Shown: positions 1 through 9,600 of the stretch, piece by piece
How positions within the stretch are numbered: position 1 is the first letter of the stretch
How the letters are laid out: each line of letters starts with the position of its first letter
Origin: Ectocarpus siliculosus
Taxonomy: Eukaryota > Sar > Phaeophyceae > Ectocarpales > Ectocarpaceae
Direction: 5' to 3'
Length of the DNA stretch: 12,843 nucleotides
Assembly: GCA_000310025.1 (NCBI GenBank)
Contig: FN649731.1
Span: forward strand, 3,311,093-3,323,935
Translations under genes and position numbers: made by a program
Notes under the pieces: model-generated
What the model was told of the DNA's origin: nothing
Database searches by the model: none
The model's input: only the letters and a program-made list of their open reading frames with translations

Positions 1-462
1 TGGGGGGGGGGGGGGGGGCACAACGCACAATTGTTGGGGAAGCATGTTGTTGGGTTGGCACGGACATCAATCCCTCGAATGGCAGCTGTCGGTCGCCGTG
101 GGGACGCCCATGTCAAGTGCCGCTGCTGCTGCTGCTGCTGCTGCTGGTTACACCCTCACGACCTCACGACGTTTGAGCCACCGACAACATCACGAAGCCA
201 AACCAGAGCAACGAGCACAACCAACACTTGCTCGGACAACGCGGCGCAGCTTCTACCGTTGCCACGCCGCCGCCGCCTCCGCCGCCTCCGCAACCCGCTC
301 CTTCGTTCATAACATGACTACCCGGAAAAAATCACAAAAAAAAAAAAAAAGGCGTGTAGGAAAAGAGGGACAAAAGCTCACCCTGGCGTGAAATGCGCTC
401 ACACAAAAGATGCCCGAAAAACAAAAATTGGCGTGTGGGGAACGAGAGGTTGCAAAGCTCAC
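1..462 (-). other. RPB1: Start of intron 19, no exon seen
   Basis: Sense-strand intron following exon 19, cut by the window edge. Besides the donor duplication it holds an A15 run (336-350), eight GCT units (122-145) and a 17-base G-run (2-18; C-run in sense). I searched the minus strand for Tyr-Ser-Pro heptads or an in-frame exon and found none. Confidence 0.7.
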
Positions 463-478
463 CCTGGCGTGAAATGCG
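321..478 (-). repeat. Tandem duplication of exon 19 tail plus 5' splice site
   Basis: The 22 nt at 457-478, which hold the last 16 nt of exon 19 and the donor GTGAGC, recur identically at 376-397. The flanking intron also repeats (motifs near 351 and 430, and 321 and 413), so the unit is about 80 nt in two copies. The duplicated donor is intact. Confidence 0.9.
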
Positions 479-659
479 GGGTCCCCGCGGGCGTCATGGA
501 CGGCGTCCCCATGTAACCGCCGGCCCCACCGGCGGCGCCGCTCCCCGCAGCACCGCTGAGACGGGCCATGGTGGTGTCGAGCTGGGTGAGTTCCATCGCC
601 TGCGACAGCTTGCTCTCGTCGAGGAGGAGGTCCATAGTCCCGGTACCGAGGTTAGCGAA
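463..659 (-). CDS. RPB1: RPB1 exon 19 (linker before the CTD)
   Basis: 197 nt, phase 0 in and phase 2 out. [20 protein letters not shown] continues the core (compare GTGxFDLLLD), then the sequence turns into a Gly/Ala-rich linker ([15 protein letters not shown]) ending [15 protein letters not shown]. No YSPTSPS heptad is present yet. The codon GG is completed in the next exon, outside the window. Acceptor TTTGTTAACAG|TTC; donor CCAGG|GTGAGC. Reading on past the donor meets TGA at once. The exon tail and donor are duplicated 81 nt into the intron. Confidence 0.9.
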
Positions 660-1187
660 CTGTTAACAAAAAGGGTAAGGGGTGAGATTAGCATTGGGGG
701 GGGGGGCTAGCTGACTTGGTGCGAGAAGGACGGAGGAAATATGATGCACACGGTTGAGACGTTTACATGGGACATGGAATGAGGGCAGCACGGTATGAGG
801 GTAGGGGTAGTGGTAGAAATGCACCATAGTATTACAGGGTTTGAAACAACAACAACAACAACAACCGTTCCACGAAATACACTCGCCTGCCCGAGCATAA
901 TGTTGTCTGTGACCCCCTTGAGGTTGTCGGCCTCTGCAAACACCGCCGCCTCCATCAAGATCTCCACCGTCTCCTCGAACGACGACCGAAGCATCGGGCC
1001 GTTGTCCACCCGGTTGATGCCGTGTCGCGTGATGGCCATTAGGTGGCCCCGGAACGTCATGACGTCGATCAGGGTACTCAGGTGCCGGTAGTTTACGTAG
1101 GAACCATCTCTCTCCACCACGGCTCTGCGATATCGTTGGTGTGTGTGGGAGAGAAAAGCGGCGACAGAACAGAAGGCAGGATTCAGC

Positions 1188-1242
<55 letters not shown>

Positions 1243-4200
1243 GAGAAAGACAGAAAGACAGAAAGACAGAAAGAGAGAAATGACCCACGAACACAAGTTT
1301 CGCTCACCCTGAACTGTGATTTGCGTGCATCAGCACTGAATCCGGACAGAGTTACAACGAGACAAACCCAGCTTCCCCAAGACCCGATTCCGTTTTCGCG
1401 AGTGGCCAAGAAAGGCAAGGACCGAGCAGCCCGCTCGTGCGAGCTGACAACCCCACCATTGAGACAACACAAACGTCGTTGCGACAGACAACGCCCACCA
1501 CCACAGGCCACGCGCGCCTTCCCCCGCCCCAATCAACCGCCAGGGGATGGACACACCGACGGCTTGCCATCAACCGCTCGATGCCGGTGTGCATTGACAA
1601 CCCCCCAACATTGAGACAGCAAAAAAACATCGATGCGACACACAACGCGAGGTCACGCACTCCTCCCGCCTCCTCCTCCTCCTCTCACCGGAACTCCTTG
1701 AGAAGAGAGCCTCTGGCGCCCTCGATCCCCAGCACCGTGCAGCACTCCACGACGTCGTTCGACACGGTGCGCCTGGGGTCGATCTGCTCCGCGCACAGCG
1801 CCGCCATGAGGTTCGTGCCGTCGGTCTCCAGCACCCACTCCTTGTGCCGCTGCGCGAACCCGTTGATCTCGTCGAACTTGGGCTTGGTAACCTCGGACAT
1901 GTACACCTGAAGGGAAAGACAGAGAGTGCAACAGCGAGAACAAAACACAATGTTTTACATTGGGGAGGTCATGAATGAATCGGTGGCGAACCTGAAAGGG
2001 AAAGACAGAGAGTGTAACAGCGAGAACAAAATGTTTTACATTGGGGAGGTCATGAATGAATCGGTGGCGCACCTGAAAGGGAAAGATAGTGAAAAATACA
2101 TGGGGGTCACCAATGTTTTGGTTGCGTGGGTTGAGGGCGTCCTTGATGAACATCTGGGCGTTAGTGCCTCGGGCAATACTTTCACCTTTAAGAAGAGAGA
2201 GGGTTGCGCTATGAACACGTCGATTATAGGCTACATTGGAGGGAAAGGAGGTGTTATAGTCACATGCTACCAGCCTTGGGCAATCCGCCATCGCATGACG
2301 ACCAATCTCCAATCGTAAGGAAAGAGGACGGGGGAACCGGTACTTCGGAGTACTTGGAAGGTAACCACGTCGACCGCGTGTCAAAGGCAACAGGGTCGCC
2401 CTATTTAGCACGTCACAGCAGCTTGGCGACCTCAGATGTGCACACTCATCTGACAGAGTCAATCGTCGCGCAACACATCTCTGCACACCACGACACAATC
2501 CAAGCGAGCCTGGGTGAGAGCCTACGCAACGCCAAGGGAGTCGTCTCTGCAACCTCCCGGAGGGTTTCAGCGCTGAATTTCAAGTTTTTGGTAGATATCA
2601 CACCACCAATATCCAACCTAACAACAACATCAACATCAGCAGCAACAGCACCACCACTACCAACAACAGCAGCAGCAGCAGCAGCATCAGCATCAGCACC
2701 AGCACCAGCACCAGCACCACCGACAACAACAACAACGGCAACAACGGCAACGACAATAGCAGCAGCGACAGCATCGGCCCACCTTCGAGATACCAGCGAT
2801 ACCGGACAGCTGTAGTCGGAGGAGGTTCTTCTCGAGGTGCTTGAGCATCGCAACATCGTCCGCCTCCGCCATGTCCTCCGCTTCCGGCTCCGCCTCAATC
2901 TTGTCGGGCACATCGTCCAGCACGCGTATCCGCAACACCTGAGACACAACAAAAAACACACACGGCGTTAATAACTGACAGTTGGCAATCGATTAATTTA
3001 TGTACTCGATCATCCGCAGCACAACAAAGCACACACAGCTTTAATAACCGATATTGGGCGATCGATTCATTCTAGCAGTCATCATCCCTGGCGCCTCACA
3101 CACAGGACAAAGCAAACCAAGCTCTAATGAACGACACTGTGCGATCGATTCATTCGACCACCCATCATCCGTAACGCCTGAGACACGACAAAACACCCAA
3201 AAGACGGATAGACGTGACTGAGGGAGGGGCTTGCACAACAAGAAACTGCTCTGTAGGTACATGTGGTCTGTGACCACGGCAATCGACTACGTCAAGTGCT
3301 AGACCAGTACACACAGATGAAGGTACGGGGCAGAGAGATCGGAACGGTTTCTAATGTCAACACAACAACAGCAACAACACGGTCTACGTTTTTAATCCAC
3401 AAAAAAGAACAGGGCACGGTCTTCTCACCAACTTCTCCGAGTTCTGGTCGCTTCGGATGACGTGCAGCCCCCCGTCAAAGTAAGCGACAACCCTCTTGGC
3501 GATCTCCACAACGTCCAGACGCTTGTCGAACACAGCCTCGCGGTTGAGCTCCATGCGGAGCAGCCACGGCCTTGCTCTGACGGCGGGCGCGAGACCCAGC
3601 ACACGACGAAACACACGCAAAAAACAAGAAATAACAGATATTGGTCCCACGATTACAACAAATATTGCCGTGTGCTGCCCGGGGGAAACACACGTATTAG
3701 TGCTGCCGCCAACACCATGGCTTCATTGGTCATTTATCCTGGACTCTTATCTGCGGATACAGATGCATCGTGTTATAGAGATAAAAATGAAATAAATAGC
3801 ACGAGGCACGTTTGCTGAGGACACGTGGAGTTGCGGGGTGAAACCTTCGATACCACCTACGGCTTGGTTTACTGGTGCGTATTGTCACGCTACTCCTGTA
3901 CCGAAGTTCCACAGAACAAGGGATGCCACAAAAATGGCATGTACCCATCGCCGCTCTTACTCACACAAGGTGGCCAAAATAGCCGTGTGCGTTGTGTTCC
4001 CGTCTGATCGCCCCGCCTCCAAACGAAACACGCACCATCATCGAAACCAAAGGCAACTCGCACGCAACGGAGCAGAATCTCCACAAGCCACACATCGAAC
4101 CCCACAATGTGCAACGCAACAGGCAGCAGCACCTAAAAGCGCGCGCTAAATTAGCTACACGCACGAACGAACACGTACACGTGTACAACATAACGCGCTA

Positions 4201-6553
4201 AAATAGCTGTAAGCAGCAGTACGCCTACAGCAGTACCTGTCGGTGTCCTTGTCGTCTTCTTCCTCCTCCTGGATGTCGAAGTGCCCCTCCAGCAGCTCCA
4301 CGTCCTCGTCCACCACAGTAGATCGAGGGTCCGGGTCGTAGTAGATCTGGGTCGACGTGGTGATGTCGCCCAGCGTCACATACTCCAGGATGTCCACCAC
4401 CTGGTTGCAACGAGTGGAGTTGGTTTGATTGCAGGGAGGCCCGTTGGTTGCTGTAATAGGGAGGTCTAGCGCGAGGCTAAGGCTAAGGCTGAGGTGAGAC
4501 GACCCCCACGCCTCTCCTTCGTGTCTACCTATTATAGTGCGGGCAAACAAGGCCAACAGTCTCTGTTACCGCTTCGCCGCACCAAAAAGATTACCTAGTC
4601 TGTCTGTCTCTCTCTCTTCTCTCTACATATATGTATCGCCCTCTTTGTGATCTTTTGTCCCACGTACCGAGGTACCGAGACTACCGCACAATGCCCAAAG
4701 CGAACACGCATCTACCTATCTTCACCACAACGCCACAACAAACTCACCCGCTTGGCGACCTCCTGCCCCTCCGCCTCGTCCGCCCCCGCCGCCCTTTCCT
4801 CGAGGTAGATCGTCAAGGACGGCGTCCGTACGTTCTTCGCCACGTTGATGATCTCCTTCACTCGAGGCACTCCCAGGGTAACGTTCTTCGCGCTAACACC
4901 GGCGAAGTGGAAGGTGTTGAGGGTCATCTGGGTGATGGGCTCTCCGATCGACTGGGCCGCCAGAACGCCGCACATCTCGCCGGGGCCAACCTGACGATTT
5001 ATGTTTTGGGAGGGGGGGGGGGAGTTGGTCGCGGTCAGTGGCGGGGCCACATAGCACTTGGGACGATGTACATGCGATTAGGGGTCGAGTTTCAAAGCTG
5101 GACCGATATTCATGAAACGGGCTGTTAGTTGTGGTAGGTGGCGGCTGCACACAGCACTTGTGACGGTGTGCATCAAACCCATTTTGGCCATTTGGGGGCC
5201 GAGTTTTCCAGGCTTGACCGGTGTTCATGTTGCGGGAGGCGAGGGGGGTGGGTGGCGGGGGCACATAGCACTCATGACGGGTTTTACCGGACCCCATTTT
5301 TTTAGGGCGGGTTTCCAAGCTGGGTTGCTCCCCCAGGGGAAGGAGTGCTGGTGCCGCAACGAGCGGCGTTGGAAAGATGCATTTGCTCGATTGAGGCAAA
5401 ATTGTTTCCTTCTTGGCGGAGGGAGGGGGGTACGCAAACTCAACCAAGGCGGGGGAGGGTACTTTCACATTCGTGATGGGCCTATCAATAGATACCTTGG
5501 AGGACATAAACTTGGCGTGGATCTCCCCAATGACGTAGTCGAAGGCCGCCTTGTTGAGGCGGTACACCATGAGCGTCCTCTTCGCCGACATCTCCGAACG
5601 AACCTGCCGCCGCGTGCACACGCGCGTCAAAACAGGACATAACAGGCGATATCATTCAGTGCAACATGCGAGAGCTGGCCAGTTCAAGAGAGGGTCGAAG
5701 CGTCCAACAGAGATAAAACATCCAAGAGACGGTGTGCCATGGAAGTAAACAATGCAGCGCCCACGATAAAAACAAAGACAAAGAAGGGTACGACGACTAC
5801 ACGTACCCCCGACAAGCCCCCAGCGAGATCAAGACACATACTTGGGACCCTTAACCGGTCTCTATCGGTCTCCACGAACCAACCCCGTTCCAAAACACAA
5901 AAACCACAGGGGAGATGTCCCTATATATATATATATGCTGTCTGGGAAACCGTAGACATGCAGGTACTTTCTGGCGCTATGAATTCATTGCTAATCTGTC
6001 TCAGACTCTTTTCTATGATAGAGATGGATTCGTTGTGTCATATTAAGAAAAAAAAAAAGAAAAAAAACATTGCCTAAAACCCGCGGTCCAACCACCAACC
6101 AAGCGAGCCAGCCACAGAAGCTCACCAGGATCTTGAAGAGCATGGTGGCGTTGCTCTGCGCCTCGACGGACAGCGAGTCTTCCCCCGTCACCACGGAGAG
6201 CCCCTCGCAAAGCTCTCGGACGCGCCTGATGACGTACGTCGGCGACATGTCCGACTCCCCGTAAGACTTGATCTGGAACATCTTCTGGGAGTTCCACACC
6301 AAGCGCTTGATGTTCACCGGCACCTATGGAGAGCAGTGGGGGGGGGGGGAGGTCCATGGTTCAGGGGAATTAATGGGGGGGTTGGAGCTAGCGAGGGTAG
6401 TGTTGGGAGGGCTTGGGGGGTCCGGAGTACCCGTGTGGGAAGTCTGCACGAATCGCTCGGGCAAAGAATGGGCGTGTGTGAAAAGAGGGAATCGTCCTCG
6501 ACAGACGTTGGGGAGATAGCAAGTGACTCGATCGATCATGACGAGGCAGCCAC

Positions 6554-6629
<76 letters not shown>

Positions 6630-9600
6630 CCCCTCTCCCTCCCCCCCCCCCCCCTCACCTGCGCGACGGGTGTGGCTCCCTCCTCGGGCCCCCTGGCCGC
6701 GAAGATAACGACCAGGTTCTTCTGGTCCATCCGGAGCTGCTCAAGCTCGTCCGCCAGCTCTATCCGGAGGGTCTCGTCCGTCTTCGCTTCATCCACCACC
6801 TGTTTTCAGGTAAAAAAAAATGAACAAATAGTGGGGGTCAGAAAGGTTCTCCGCCAGCGTTAAGCGGAGAATCTCACCCATCTTCTCCCACCGCCTGTTT
6901 TCGGGTAAAAAAAATGAATAAATAGTGGGGGTCAGAAAGGTTCTCCGCCAGCTCTACGCGGAGAATCTCACCCATCTTCTCCACCACCTGTTTTCGGGTA
7001 AAAAAGTAAAATAGTGGGGGGTAAGAAGCTTGTCCGCCAGCTCTGTGCGGAGAATCTCATCCATCTCCACCACCTGTTCTCAGGTATTCTAATAAAAGCG
7101 TTTGAAGTGTGGGGGCGTACTAATGTTTTGCATGCTGTAGATATAGTTGTTAGACAATTGACCACGCATCCTCGACAGGACGGAGGGGGCCAGAAGCTTG
7201 TCCGCCAGCTCAGTGCTGGGCATGTCATACTCGTCTTTTCGCCTCATCCACAACCCTGTGTATCGCGGAGAAGGGGTAAGAGATTCGAGATGTGCTTGCC
7301 GGCCAATTTTTATCGACGCTATCACGGGCACCGTTCAGAGCATGGGACACCCTTGTCGGGGGCTGGCGCTCTGTGTGGGCATTGGCCGTACGAGCAACAT
7401 CCTCCTGGTGGGAAATGACAGAACTTGACTGTAGCCCCTGTAGAGATGAGCCGTGGCTGCTGGTGATCTCTCCATACACCCATCTGGCTGAAGCGGATTT
7501 CCGGTGTAGGCGTGCCTCCATGCCTCAGATATTTGCTACTTAAACAGTCTGCTTTGTGTTATAAGTGCTAACCTCTCTCGTGAGGTAGCGCTGGCCGGTG
7601 ACGTGCTGGCTGAAGCCGAACTTGGCGTGGTTAACGTCGATCTCGTAAGCTTTCCGGAAGTCCTTCTTGCTCATGAGCAAGATGTCGAACCTCTGCTTCT
7701 CTACCCACACGCCGTCCATCCCGTCTTCGCCGTACAAGAACTGCACCACCTGTTTCAACGAAGAGAAAAAAGAAAGGCAAAAAAAGGACGGAAACGCAAT
7801 TCTTCATCAAACACGTTCTGGGTTTCTTCCCACTCACGGTAAAGACTCCATTTCGACTACTGTGGTGTTTGTCTGGAATGGGTGAGCTCTCTTCGATTGC
7901 ACAGCAGTCGTGGCTCCGTTTTAAGAGGGTGGTGTGACAGAGGCCCTCGACCCTCTTACATTAGAGCCCCCTCTGACATCGGTATAAGAGGCTACCCAAA
8001 TATAGCGGGTGTAGTCCCTGGACAACCAATCTCAACCCTCTACATCGCAACCCCTCCTAGAAGGTACTCTCGTATATCCGAGCCACGACTGTATAGAAAG
8101 TTTCAAAAACACGTATTGGTGATGTTGGGGATGACTTGACTTTACATCAGCGCCCACACACACAGCGTTTATTTCTGCCTCAGAAGCTCCAATCCGCGGT
8201 CACACACCCATACCCTTCAGTGTACAAACGCAAATGTTAGGCCTGTACTCCGTAGGCGATTGCCTGATACTTTCGCTGTCGATTTTCGTTACTATACTGA
8301 AAGTAGACGCGGAGGAAAAGTCAGTGTAACTAAACCGTGAAAAAAAAACGCCTACTTGTACGGAGTTTGCTTTTACCTGGTTGTTTTGATTTCTCAGGGT
8401 GCCGTCGTACTTGGCGCTTACGGCCTCAAGGGCCTTGACCAATCGCCGTTGGATGTAGCCTGTCTCGGCCGTCTTGACCGCCGTGTCGATGAGTCCCTCT
8501 CGGCCTCCCATGGCGTGGAAGAAAAACTCCTGGAAAGACACGCCGCAAAACCGTGCGAAGGAACAAGAGCAGCAAAATAGAGAAACAGAGAGAGCGTCAG
8601 AAGGAACAACGCGTGGAAGGAGAACTCCTGAATAGACACACCAGACCGCGCGGGGAAATAAGAGAAGAAGATGACAGACCCAAACAGAGGAACCACGAGC
8701 ATCAGCAACAAAAACGTGTGGGAAAAAAAGTCCTGGAATTACACACACCCTGAGCGGGAACAAGAGAAGACAGCAGCAACTGGAGAAGCAACCAGCTACA
8801 GGAACAACAAGCACGAACTTCCCTCGGGCAGGCTGTGCAAGACGAACTGCTCCTCCACGGCGGAAACAAAAAAAAACAGAACAATTCTTGAATGCGAACA
8901 TGTCTTGAAAATGAATAGATCGACCGCGCCATCCGAATGACTCCTTGAACAAATCGATCCATCCTCAACGGGACGCAAAACGCGAAATCATAAATGTCAG
9001 CTCACTGCAACTGCATCCAAAACGAACCCCTCCCTCCAATACTTGCCTGCGGTGAAAGCCCTCGAAGGTATGAGTTCTCCACGAACCCTCGACTTTCCGG
9101 CCCCAAATCGTCCTGTCGCCATCGTGTCACAACACATCACAAGTGCGGGTTCGGCAATGGAGGGGGGGGGGGGAGTGATCGGTCGGTGAGGAATTAGTTG
9201 AATGTTGGGTGGGCGGGGTTGGGCAGAGTCGCACACGTGACCAATGGGTAGGCGATTGGGCGGCTCGATGTAGAGGGAGCCCCTACCTAGCCGGAGCACA
9301 CCGAGAGGATCAGAGAGGATCAAGGTCCGTTGGGAGGGTACAAGCCCGCAGGTGGGACACTGTATTGTGAACCTCGCGTGAGTACATTCGACCGGTGCAA
9401 GTGCGTCTTACTAGGTAGCCGCTGCTTGTACTGGAGCGTTCGGCAGCGTGGTACCCTAACAGTAAAGGAACACAACCACCGCTCAATATGTGTCTACCTC
9501 GTGATTCCGAATTCCTCGTTTCTCTGCTCCTTCAGTCACTTGTTCTTCTCGGCAAGCGCGAGTCACTTATCGGCCCCTCCCTTAGAAAACAAAAACAACA

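Noticed and set aside
1-460. CTD exon within the left flank
   Set aside because: No Tyr-Ser-Pro repeats in any minus-strand frame; the stretch is microsatellite and homopolymer rich intron.
1141-1614. Plus-strand open frame with a poly-Ser run
   Set aside because: It is an AGC microsatellite in intron 17 of the opposite strand; the rest has no recognisable domain.
2204-2815. Plus-strand open frame of 203 codons rich in Thr and Ala
   Set aside because: Driven by the degenerate trinucleotide tract in intron 16; no homology recognised.
4477-4497. GGCTAA repeats as telomere-like sequence
   Set aside because: Only about three imperfect units inside an intron.
5922-5936. TA tract as a TATA-type promoter
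   Set aside because: It lies inside intron 11 of an active-looking gene with no nearby gene start.
6336-6863. Plus-strand open frame with long Ser-Leu repeats
   Set aside because: Translation of the (CT)35 tract; it overlaps the well-supported exon 10 on the other strand.
6800-7258. CRISPR-like array of evenly spaced repeats
   Set aside because: The repeats are diverged copies of exon 10 head and intron end in a eukaryotic gene, with no identical repeats or unique spacers.
6800-7258. Mutually exclusive alternative exons in intron 9
   Set aside because: Copies lack consistent donors, have frame-breaking lengths, and two contain stops, so they do not look like functional exons.
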